Below are positions 1 through 6,972 of a DNA stretch of 10,970 nucleotides, one piece after another. The notes beneath the pieces are model-generated. The model was not told the origin of the DNA. It saw nothing but the letters and a program-made list of their open reading frames with translations, and made no database searches. The first letter of the stretch is position 1; the number at the start of each line of letters is the position of its first letter. The stretch is from Deltaproteobacteria bacterium (GTDB lineage Bacteria > Bdellovibrionota_C > UBA2361 > OMII01), in assembly GCA_023262305.1 (NCBI GenBank), contig JALRCK010000007.1:1-10970 (forward strand), read 5' to 3'. A program made the translations under genes and the position numbers.

Positions 1-1020
1 ACTCGCTATGGAATAAACCTTGGAGCAACACGTTGTTGCTCCAGCAAGGAGCTTGGGTTCTCCACTTCAATCACACCTTTGAATGATGGGGATATCATTA
101 ATAGAGAGACAAAGCGCCTTGATGTGATCCGACAGGAGATCTCCGTGCATTCTCTGCTTGAGCAAAGCACACTTTGGCGCGATTATTATATCTCTCGACT
201 TACGGAAGCTCATCGGCATGCCACCCCGACTATGCTTCCGTACAGCGCAGCTCAAGCCCACGCGCTCGCATCACTGCTCGGTGAGGTAGAGACCCCAATG
301 GCTGAGCTACTCTGGAAATTATACCAGGATATCTCCCTATCGAAGCGCGCGGTCGTATACTTGTCTTGTTGGAGTTCTATCACCAGCGTCGGCTCGGCGA
401 AGCTACCCGGCTCTCCGCACGACACTCCTCTCAGAGATCTTCTCAGCAAGGAGCTAAAGAATGAGCCAGCTACAAACATTCTTCTCTTAACACAAAGCCT
501 CACTGATAGCCCTCTTGCCTCTCTGGTACAGCTGTTGCGTGACGAGGGGCGACATGGAGCAACCCTCTACGCTGTAAGCTACAATGAAGACGAGTATCGC
601 CCACTCTTTGCAGATCTCGCCCATCAGGGTTTGCTCGGTTGGATACGACCAGCTATCACCGGAAAGTTACGCCCCTTGATGCCTGAAGGACTAGAGCCCT
701 CAGAAGCCCTCATTACTGCGTTTAATCTCGCTCAGAACATTCCCCAACGCACTCTTACTCCAATACTTGATAGCTCTCAAAACACCCTCGATTACGTTAT
801 TGGGCACGTCGACGATCCGTTCCTTTCAGCCGAGGTGTCACACCTCGCAGAGAACGTACAGAGCCCTCACTCAATAGTTCTGCTGGGGAGAATTACAGCA
901 TCTACGCTCGGACCAATTGAGGCGACTATTCGTCAACATCGCGGAATTAGCTCTATGACGTCTCACAATGATATCACTGTGGTGAGGTGTGAGGGCTTAG
1001 GGGACCGCCTCGAAGGATAG
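1..1020 (+). CDS. Unrecognised protein, 5' end outside the window
   Basis: I do not recognise this gene. The frame has no stop from base 1 to the TAG ending at 1020, giving 339 codons in view. The first start-like codon is a TTG at 79, which would give 313 residues, but no Shine-Dalgarno sequence precedes it. The bases before it read as plausible protein, so I take the gene to begin to the left of the window. The visible protein is soluble: there is no signal peptide or membrane segment. It looks like mixed alpha/beta sequence with several Leu/Ala-rich helices, for example LLLTQSLTDSPLASLVQLL and the stretch from SAEVSHLAENV to the C-terminus. I see no Walker, zinc-binding or catalytic motif. 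It converges with the efflux operon, so shared function is not implied. Coding status is fairly sure; function is unknown. Confidence 0.7.
   Translation, partial: TRYGINLGATRCCSSKELGFSTSITPLNDGDIINRETKRLDVIRQEISVHSLLEQSTLWRDYYISRLTEAHRHATPTMLPYSAAQAHALASLLGEVETPMAELLWKLYQDISLSKRAVVYLSCWSSITSVGSAKLPGSPHDTPLRDLLSKELKNEPATNILLLTQSLTDSPLASLVQLLRDEGRHGATLYAVSYNEDEYRPLFADLAHQGLLGWIRPAITGKLRPLMPEGLEPSEALITAFNLAQNIPQRTLTPILDSSQNTLDYVIGHVDDPFLSAEVSHLAENVQSPHSIVLLGRITASTLGPIEATIRQHRGISSMTSHNDITVVRCEGLGDRLEG
21..43. repeat. Inverted repeat near the left edge
   Basis: Two 9-base arms, TGGAGCAAC (21-29) and GTTGCTCCA (35-43), are perfect reverse complements around a 5-base loop. No run of T follows on either strand, so it does not look like an intrinsic terminator. 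It lies inside the open frame of the first gene if that gene starts to the left, or in its leader if the TTG at 79 is the true start. It could be chance. Confidence 0.3.
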
Positions 1021-1038
1021 GTCTCAGGTCGCAGACAG

Positions 1039-1079
1039 GGAGCGATGACACTCCGTTGGTTGAGTCATCGTAGTGCTCC
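1039..1079. terminator. Imperfect hairpin between converging genes
   Basis: GGAGC (1039-1043) pairs with GCTCC (1075-1079), and GATGAC (1044-1049) pairs with GTCATC (1064-1069). A 5-base bulge lies on the 3' side and a 14-base loop in the middle. It sits 18 bases after the stop of the first gene and about 120 bases past the end of the efflux operon on the other strand, where a two-way terminator would be expected. It lacks a T tract on either strand, so the call is weak. I see nothing else of note in the 1021-1196 gap. Confidence 0.25.
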
Positions 1080-1196
1080 TGCTCATCCGCTCTCAATCGC
1101 CCATCACAGGGAGTGCCACATGCCCTCTTGAATATCGAAATCTCTCCTCGTGTACGTGTGGTCGGCTCATACTGCGGGGCAGATCGCCGATCGGAT

Positions 1197-4100
1197 CTAA
1201 CCAGCTACGCGCGCCACTCCTCCCGAAGTGTTGCTTGAGATCCGCGTAATGCCGCTGCTCGTGGTGAGCGCCCTCTTCGAGCGCCCTCCGACCAGGGTAT
1301 AGAACACCGGAACGGCAAAGAGCGTGAACATAGTTCCGAGGATCATCCCACTCACCAGCATGATACCGATACTGTTACGGGCTCCCCCTCCGGGACCGGT
1401 GGCTATGACGAGAGGGAAATGGCCAACGACCGTTGCTACCGTAGTCATCAACACCGGGCGAAGTCGGGTTGTTGCAGCTTGAATCGCCGCCTCGAAACGC
1501 TCTACCCCCTCCTCTTGCAATCGGTTTGCAAACTCAACGATCAGTATTCCATTCTTAGCTACTAATCCCACGAGGGTAACAAGACCGACCTGCGAATAGA
1601 TATTCAGGGAGGTAAAGCCGAGAAATACGAAGAGGAGCGCTCCGGCGAGCGCCAATGGTACCGAGCCCGCGAGAATGATCAGCGGATCAACGAAGCTCTC
1701 AAACTGCGCCGCCAAGACAAGGAAGATTACAACGAGAGCCAACACGAGGGTGCTGGTCATTGAGTTGCCCTCTTTCCGGAGCTGCCGCGACTCGCCGGCA
1801 TAATCAACAACATAACCGCTAGGAAGGATCTCTTTAGCTTTGTCCTCAAGAACTTTGAGCCCCTCATCTATTGTCACTCCGGGAACGATGGCGCCCTGAA
1901 TCTTCGCTGAATTGAGCTGTTGAAAGCGATTAAGTTGCCTCGGCTCTGTGGTGCTTTTCAGAGATGCCACTGTTGCCAACGGAATGAGCTTACCTTGTGG
2001 TCCACCAATATGGAGTTCAAGGAGCTGTTCAGGGGTCAACCGATCACCTCGCTGCACTTGAGGAATTACCTTGTAACTTCGACCCTGGATAGAGAAGCGA
2101 TTAACATAGTTTCCGCCAAGAAAGAGCGAGAGATCCTGCCCGATACTTGCGAGTGACAACCCCATCGCATTCGCTTTGTCTCGATTAATATCGATCTCAG
2201 CTTGCGGGATGTCAAATTTAAGGTCCGCATCAGCGAACATATATTTGCCACTCTGGAAGGCTGTACCCACAAGCTGGTTCGCGTACGTCACAAGCTCACG
2301 CGGCTCAGCCGTTGAGGATATGATGAATTCGATTGGGAAGTCGCTCCCCCCAGGTAGTGCCGGCTTGGTTGTTACAATCACTCGCGCACCTGGAATCTGC
2401 GACACCTTTCCCCAGAGCTCAGGCTCCATCTGAAATATCGAGCGGGAGCGCTCTGCCCACGGCTTTGTGACGAGACCTGAAAATCCTCCACCTGGGCTCG
2501 TTAATTGAAACGCACCTCGATACTCTGGAAAGGATGAATACGCCTTGAAGACGGCGTCCGTAGACACACTCATCTGCTCAATCGTCGCATTAGGGGGGCC
2601 TTGTACAATTCCAAAAAGTACCCCCTGGTCCTCTCTTGGCGCGAGCTCCTTCATGGCGAAGAGATAAAAGGGTACAATCAGGAGCGAGATCCAGATCGCA
2701 CCCACCACTACTGATGTTCGATAGCGAAGTACGACTCGCAACCACTCTTCATACTTGGCTCTCAATCCATCAAGATTTGCGTCGACTTTTTGCTTAAAGG
2801 CGCTCTGAGTATGAGACCTTCTTACGAGGCGCGATGACATCATCGGCGATAGGGTAAGCGCCACCAGCCCTGACACAACAACGGCGCCCGCGAGGGTAAA
2901 GGCGAACTCCTTAAAGAGTGCCCCTGTAAGCCCACCCTGAATGCCGATCGGTGCATAGACAGCCGCGAGCGTTACCGTCATCGCTATCGTAGGTCCAACT
3001 AGCTCTCTCGCTGCTAACAATGCAGCCGGTACCGGGTCCATCCCTTCATTCACATGTCGCTCGACGTTCTCAAGCATCACGATTGCATCGTCGACAACAA
3101 GACCAACAGCAAGCACGATTGCGAGAAGGGTGAGAAGATTTATCGTAAACCCGAGTGCTAGCATACCGATCGCGGCACCAACGAGTGAGAGCGGAATAGC
3201 GACGACTGGTACAAACACCGCTCGGAGAGAACCGATAAAGAAGAAGATAACAAGAACTACTATGCCGATAGTTTCGGTCAAGGTTTTTAAAACCTCGTGG
3301 AGCGCGTCGCGGATGTACTTCGTAGCATCGTACGGAATAAATATCTGCGCTCCAGATGGAAGATTCTCCTCTATTTGCGGCATCACTTTTCTGACGCGGT
3401 CAATAACGTCGAGCGAGTTGGCATTGGGGAGAACCCACACTCCCATGAAGATAGCCGCCTGACCATTAAAACGAACATCCTCATCGTAACTCTCTGCGCC
3501 AAGCGTTACCTCCGCGATCTCTTCAAGCCGTACGATCTGGTTACCTTTGTGCCGAACAACAAGCTTTTTGAATTCCTCGGGAGTTTTTAGGTCGGTATTT
3601 GCAATCAACGAGACCGCTTCTAAGGAACCTTTGGTGCTGCCTACCGCTGAGAGAAAGTTGTTACTCGCGAGCGCCTCTCGTACCTCGGTAGCACTTAAAC
3701 CAAGTGCTGCCATCTTATCTGGATTGAGCCAGATTCGCATTGCGAACACGCGCCCCCCAAGGATGTCGGCACGCTGCACGCCCGACACGGCGGTAATCTG
3801 CGGCTGCACCACTCGAGTCAGGTAATCGGTAATCTGGTTCGGCGTCATGTCCTTTGCGGAGAAGCCGATATACATCGATGCAAAGCGATTATCGCTGCTC
3901 TCAACATTTATGATAGGAACCTCTGCTTCTGGAGGGAGGTCATTTCGGACCTGCGCAACTTTTGATTGAATCTGGGTAAGCGCTGCGTTTACGTCATAGT
4001 TAAGTCGAAGGTGTGCCGTAATCTCGCTTAATCCCTGCTTGCTTGCAGACTCAATGTAATCGATGCCATCTGCGCTCGCTATCACTCGCTCAAGGGGGGT

Positions 4101-4292
4101 AGAGATGTACCCCCGCACAAGCTCTGCGGGTGCTCCAATATACGCCGTCTTAACGGTAACAACGGACATGTCGCTCTTTGGGTACTGCTGAACATTGAGC
4201 TTCTCAATCGCAGTATAGCCTCCGATGAGAATCATCAGGTTCAAGCAGATGGCTAGAACCGGTCGTTTAATAAAGAGGTCTGTAAACTTCAT
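1197..4292 (-). CDS. RND (HAE1 family) multidrug efflux transporter, inner-membrane pump
   Basis: This is the proton-driven inner-membrane pump of a tripartite efflux system (AcrB/MexB/MdtB type), which exports hydrophobic drugs and similar compounds. Its 1031 residues match the usual family length. The N-terminus (MKFTDLFIKRPVLAICLNLM) is the standard cytoplasmic start plus TM1. Two large periplasmic loops (about 30-335 and 550-845) each precede a helix bundle (about 335-490 and 848-1002). Proton-relay residues are present: D401 and D402 in TM4 (AVGLVVDDAIVMLENVERH) and K913 in TM10 (GLVAKNGILIVEFANR). AGAGG lies 7 bases before the ATG. The gene starts 14 bases after the fusion-protein stop, so the two form one operon. 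The family is certain. The substrate cannot be told from sequence, and no outer-membrane channel is encoded next to it. Confidence 0.96.
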   Translation of the reverse strand: MKFTDLFIKRPVLAICLNLMILIGGYTAIEKLNVQQYPKSDMSVVTVKTAYIGAPAELVRGYISTPLERVIASADGIDYIESASKQGLSEITAHLRLNYDVNAALTQIQSKVAQVRNDLPPEAEVPIINVESSDNRFASMYIGFSAKDMTPNQITDYLTRVVQPQITAVSGVQRADILGGRVFAMRIWLNPDKMAALGLSATEVREALASNNFLSAVGSTKGSLEAVSLIANTDLKTPEEFKKLVVRHKGNQIVRLEEIAEVTLGAESYDEDVRFNGQAAIFMGVWVLPNANSLDVIDRVRKVMPQIEENLPSGAQIFIPYDATKYIRDALHEVLKTLTETIGIVVLVIFFFIGSLRAVFVPVVAIPLSLVGAAIGMLALGFTINLLTLLAIVLAVGLVVDDAIVMLENVERHVNEGMDPVPAALLAARELVGPTIAMTVTLAAVYAPIGIQGGLTGALFKEFAFTLAGAVVVSGLVALTLSPMMSSRLVRRSHTQSAFKQKVDANLDGLRAKYEEWLRVVLRYRTSVVVGAIWISLLIVPFYLFAMKELAPREDQGVLFGIVQGPPNATIEQMSVSTDAVFKAYSSFPEYRGAFQLTSPGGGFSGLVTKPWAERSRSIFQMEPELWGKVSQIPGARVIVTTKPALPGGSDFPIEFIISSTAEPRELVTYANQLVGTAFQSGKYMFADADLKFDIPQAEIDINRDKANAMGLSLASIGQDLSLFLGGNYVNRFSIQGRSYKVIPQVQRGDRLTPEQLLELHIGGPQGKLIPLATVASLKSTTEPRQLNRFQQLNSAKIQGAIVPGVTIDEGLKVLEDKAKEILPSGYVVDYAGESRQLRKEGNSMTSTLVLALVVIFLVLAAQFESFVDPLIILAGSVPLALAGALLFVFLGFTSLNIYSQVGLVTLVGLVAKNGILIVEFANRLQEEGVERFEAAIQAATTRLRPVLMTTVATVVGHFPLVIATGPGGGARNSIGIMLVSGMILGTMFTLFAVPVFYTLVGGRSKRALTTSSGITRISSNTSGGVARVAG

Positions 4293-4306
4293 AGGATCGC
4301 CTCTGG

Positions 4307-5434
4307 TTAGGTGTTCTCAACCTCAGGATTGAGAGAGAGCGGAGGAGTTCCCTGCTCCTTGATCTGAATAGAGGCGCCTGGTCGCAATTTAAAGGCTCCG
4401 GTCGACACGATCTCATCACCTTCATTGAGACCCTTCACTACTGATACATAGTCACCTCGAGCTCGACCAAGCTGCACGATCTGTTGGCGCACTGTAGTAC
4501 GCTCCTTGCCATCAGCTCCCTTTGAGCGCTCGACAACATAGACCGAGTTGCCGTACGGGGCATAGGTGACGCAGAGAGAGGGAATAATATGTAAGGACTC
4601 CTCTTCGCCGATATCGAGATGCACCGAGCCGAACATCCCTGGTAGGATCTCCTCCTGCGAATTTCCAACCGTTGTCTGCACCACAATAGTGCGCAGCGCC
4701 TCGTCGATGTTGGGATTAATCGCCGTCACCTCTCCGGTGAATTGTCGATTAGGAAAAGCATCAACGCGAACGGTAGCCTGGGTCTTTGTGGTGAGTTGGG
4801 GCGCCAGCTGCTGCGGCACTGAAAAATTAAAGTAGATCGGATTGAGCGAGTACAGTGGCACGAGCGGATCACCCGCATGGACGAAGCTTCCCACGTTAAC
4901 AGTTCTGATGCCCGCGCGGCCATCAAATGGGGCCACGATAGTTTTGCGCTCAATAGCAGCTTGAATGGATTGAACATCGGCCTCACCCTGTCGGACCTTT
5001 GATTGAGCATCCTCAAGGGTAGCGAGCGCTAGCGCGCTCTGTCCTCGTAACTTCTGCGCGCGCTCTAGGCTTTGGCGGGCAAGGTCTAAACGCGCTTTCG
5101 CACCTCGGAGATTTGCCTCTTCAACTGAAGCGTCTATCTCAAGAAGAACATCCCCTGCCTTAACCTTTGCCCCCGACTCGAATCGGACCGCAACAACGTT
5201 GCCCGATTCCTTAGCGCTCAAAGTTGCGCCCTGCATAGACACAAAAGTTCCAACCGTATCAAAACTCTCGCGCCACTCTGCCTTGGTTACCTTAGTTGTC
5301 GTGACCGCTTCTGGAGGAGGCGAGAATCGTGCGTGCTCAGCGATAGCTCTGCTGATCTGAGTCACCTTAATAACAGCGAGGACGGCGGTAAGAAAAAAGA
5401 TCACGAACAACGTGATTCCGAGCTGCTTCTTCAT
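4307..5434 (-). CDS. RND efflux membrane fusion protein (periplasmic adaptor)
   Basis: This adaptor joins the RND pump to a TolC-like outer-membrane channel. Its 375 residues are typical of the AcrA/MexE group. Residues 5-24 form one hydrophobic helix after MKKQ. There is no lipobox cysteine, so it is likely anchored by this uncleaved helix or by an uncleaved signal. The lipoyl half-motifs are clear: GNVVAVRFESGAKVKAGDVL (78-97) and, after the coiled-coil hairpin (about 103-163), IVAPFDGRAGIRTVNVGSFV (166-185). The beta-barrel and membrane-proximal domains follow, including LPGMFGSVHL (264-273) and GLNEGDEIVSTGAFKLRPG (335-353). AAGGA lies about 10 bases before the ATG. It is the first gene of the operon with the downstream RND pump. 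The family is certain; the substrate is not known. Confidence 0.95.
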   Translation of the reverse strand: MKKQLGITLFVIFFLTAVLAVIKVTQISRAIAEHARFSPPPEAVTTTKVTKAEWRESFDTVGTFVSMQGATLSAKESGNVVAVRFESGAKVKAGDVLLEIDASVEEANLRGAKARLDLARQSLERAQKLRGQSALALATLEDAQSKVRQGEADVQSIQAAIERKTIVAPFDGRAGIRTVNVGSFVHAGDPLVPLYSLNPIYFNFSVPQQLAPQLTTKTQATVRVDAFPNRQFTGEVTAINPNIDEALRTIVVQTTVGNSQEEILPGMFGSVHLDIGEEESLHIIPSLCVTYAPYGNSVYVVERSKGADGKERTTVRQQIVQLGRARGDYVSVVKGLNEGDEIVSTGAFKLRPGASIQIKEQGTPPLSLNPEVENT

Positions 5435-5475
5435 AGTGGGAACGTCCTTTTACCCAGGGAAATTGTATCGGTTGG

Positions 5476-5503
5476 AGGATACCATGCGGACAGTAGGGTG
5501 CAA
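5476..5503 (-). promoter_or_regulatory. Possible sigma70-type promoter for the efflux operon
   Basis: Read on the minus strand, TTGCAC (5498-5503) and TATCCT (5476-5481) are 16 bases apart and about 41 bases before the fusion-protein ATG. The -10 matches consensus at 4 of 6 positions and the -35 at 3 of 6. Position and spacing fit, but the match is modest. I see no clear operator palindrome overlapping it. Confidence 0.3.
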
Positions 5504-5525
5504 TAAAGCTTATGCCCCTGCATGA

Positions 5526-6026
5526 CAGAGAAAAGAGGATCTTCGCGAACACCGGAGCATACTCCCCAACCAGCAGCAAGATCTGCTTGACGCATCGGGC
5601 GATTTCTCCACTGCAAGTGGTATTGTAGACGAGCTTCTATGACTCAGCAGTATCGTTGCACCCATCCTCCGGAAAGAGATTGTTGCAAGACTTCATGATG
5701 AGCAGAACCCGAGCTCCTACATACCGCGCCTTGAAGTCCTAGCACTCTGGGTCACTCCAAAAGATGGAAGCAAGGCGGAGCTCCTCTGGCAAGGGGAGCA
5801 CGTCGACCGGGAGAACAGCGGCAGCGGGTGCGCCGTACTCTTGAAGCTGGGTCTCATGCGTAGAGTATCTCCGCACAGGATAGTTGACCAAGGAGGGCAT
5901 ACCTCAAGCTACTCTCCTTGCAGGGTAGAAGTAAGAGACCCCCAGGATGGCATTCCACAACTTATCCACACCCCTATCACGAACTTTTTGAACCCTTTTC
6001 CTCAACTTCAGCATTTATTTCTAGTA
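5526..6026 (+). pseudogene. Degraded coding-like stretch in the efflux/imuA gap
   Basis: One frame between the TGA at 5523 and the TAG at 6027 is broken only by a TGA at 5640-5642. The 38 codons before that stop and the 128 codons after it translate to protein-like sequence, for example QQQDLLDASGDFSTASGIV, then LSSIVAPILRKEIVARLHDE and IPRLEVLALWVTPKDGSKAE. There is no ATG or GTG start in the long part before about 5840; the only start-like codon is a TTG at 5841. From about 5790 another frame (GEQRQRVRRTLEAGSHA, then a stop) looks as good, which suggests a frameshift. I recognise no family. It may be a gene remnant or a chance open stretch. The right end overlaps likely regulatory DNA for imuA. 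Confidence 0.25.
5962..5970 (+). promoter_or_regulatory. Perfect DnaA box
   Basis: TTATCCACA matches the DnaA box consensus (TTATNCACA) exactly. It lies 100 bases before the imuA ATG, in the divergent gap. A second perfect box in the opposite orientation lies inside imuA at 6210-6218. The match is seen directly; DnaA binding is an inference. Confidence 0.4.
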
Positions 6027-6042
6027 TAGAAATATACTAGAA
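6019..6042. promoter_or_regulatory. Perfect palindrome upstream of imuA, candidate LexA (SOS) operator
   Basis: The arms TTCTAGTATA (6019-6028) and TATACTAGAA (6033-6042) are perfect 10-base reverse complements around GAAA. The 3' end of the palindrome is 27 bases before the imuA ATG. It contains -10-like hexamers: TATACT (6033-6038) inside it and TAGAAT (6038-6043) across its right edge. A repressor bound here would block the promoter. imuA-imuB-dnaE2 cassettes are commonly LexA-controlled, so an SOS operator is the natural reading. It is neither the E. coli type (CTGT-N8-ACAG) nor the Gram-positive type (GAAC-N4-GTTC). I could not place a convincing -35. No run of T follows, which argues against a terminator. 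Confidence 0.5.
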
Positions 6043-6069
6043 TAGACTACGGTTGTTACGGGAGTCTTT

Positions 6070-6972
6070 ATGAAAACGATCCTATATAGCAGTATTTTCA
6101 GTGAGTTAGCAAATACCTCTGAGTCCCCGAGCTCGACCGTCAAAGGCCTTACGCGTAGTATTCATGAACTTATTACCCAGGGGCTAGTATGGAACGGGGA
6201 ATCCACACCTGTGGATAACTTGTGGAGAACGTGTTCACAGCGAGCCCAGCTTCCCCCTACTGGAGTCATCCCTTTTAACCTCCCAGAGCTAGATGACTCG
6301 CTCTCTACTGGAGGGCTCTCCCAAGGAGCTCTCCACGAATTCTACTACAGCGACCCATCGCGAAATACTCCTCTCTCTGTCGCGCTTCCAACCCTGCTGG
6401 CGCGTAACGCTATCGATGCCTACTATGCTTCTCCAACGAGCGCGTGGGATCGATCCTCATCAGGAGCACCGCCATTCTTTATAGCGTGGATAGGGCGGCG
6501 TTCGTGGCCAACCCCCTTCGCTATCCCACAGCGAGTCCTCTCCTCCTGTCTCTTTATCGATCCACCTAACGATAAGCTAACGCTGTGGGCGATCGAAACA
6601 GCGCTCAGGTCTCCCCTTATTAAACTCGTTATCGCCGACTGTCCCCGAATCTCCCTCATGATGACTCGCAGGCTATCGCTACGAGCGCACACCAACCAAA
6701 CAACCGCGATCCTTCTCCGCTCCCTCCGCGATCTCTCTATGCCGAGTAGTAGCGCGACTAAGTGGACACTCTCCCCTATCCCCTCATCAGATATTCATCC
6801 GAAGTGGAGCCTAACGCTCGAACGAAATAAGGGCGGCGCTACCCCACACTCATCGTGGGCGATCAGCTTAGAGAACGATTATGAAGAGAGAGAGACGTTA
6901 TCTCTGCGCGTACTTCCCCGAGTGGTCGATACAGATCACGAAGAGAAGTTTAAAGTTCAGAGGTTTGGATAA
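6070..6972 (+). CDS. imuA: ImuA, RecA-like accessory protein of the ImuABC mutasome
   Basis: ImuA (a RecA/SulA-related protein) acts with ImuB and DnaE2 in damage-induced, error-prone translesion synthesis. The 300-residue length fits the family, and four family stretches are visible in order. LDDSLSTGGLSQGALHEF (73-90) corresponds to the usual LD..L.GGGL..GALHE. LFIDPPNDKLTLWAIETALR (161-180) is the second. RRLSLRAHTNQTTAILLR (200-217) is the third. KWTLSPIPSSDIHPKWSLTL (231-250) is the fourth. No Walker A P-loop is seen. GGGAG lies about 5 bases before the ATG. A perfect palindrome just upstream probably controls the gene. The last 92 bases overlap imuB in another frame, so the Glu/Arg-rich C-terminus is shared DNA with the start of ImuB. 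A perfect DnaA box lies within its coding sequence. Confidence 0.88.
   Translation: MKTILYSSIFSELANTSESPSSTVKGLTRSIHELITQGLVWNGESTPVDNLWRTCSQRAQLPPTGVIPFNLPELDDSLSTGGLSQGALHEFYYSDPSRNTPLSVALPTLLARNAIDAYYASPTSAWDRSSSGAPPFFIAWIGRRSWPTPFAIPQRVLSSCLFIDPPNDKLTLWAIETALRSPLIKLVIADCPRISLMMTRRLSLRAHTNQTTAILLRSLRDLSMPSSSATKWTLSPIPSSDIHPKWSLTLERNKGGATPHSSWAISLENDYEERETLSLRVLPRVVDTDHEEKFKVQRFG
6199..6229. promoter_or_regulatory. DnaA-box-like cluster inside imuA
   Basis: On the minus strand, 6210-6218 (TGTGGATAA as read on +) is a perfect DnaA box. TGTGGAGAA at 6221-6229 is a box with one mismatch in the same orientation, and GAATCCACA at 6199-6207 is a plus-strand box with two mismatches. Three box-like sites in 31 bases is dense. 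All are inside the imuA coding sequence (encoding about S45-R53), so they could simply be codon choice. Together with the box at 5962 they flank the AT-rich imuA promoter region. Confidence 0.35.

Noticed and set aside
5367..5616. Minus-strand open frames upstream of the fusion-protein gene
   Set aside because: They overlap the start of the fusion-protein gene out of frame, lack ribosome sites and read like random translation.
5889..5920. CAAGGAG / CTCCTTG inverted repeat as a terminator
   Set aside because: Only 7-base arms with an 18-base loop and no T tract; expected by chance in a gap of this size.
5981..5993. GAAC-N5-GAAC direct repeat as an alphaproteobacterial-type LexA box
   Set aside because: That motif needs a 7-base spacer (GTTC-N7-GTTC or its complement); here the spacer is 5. 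The palindrome at 6019-6042 is a far stronger candidate.
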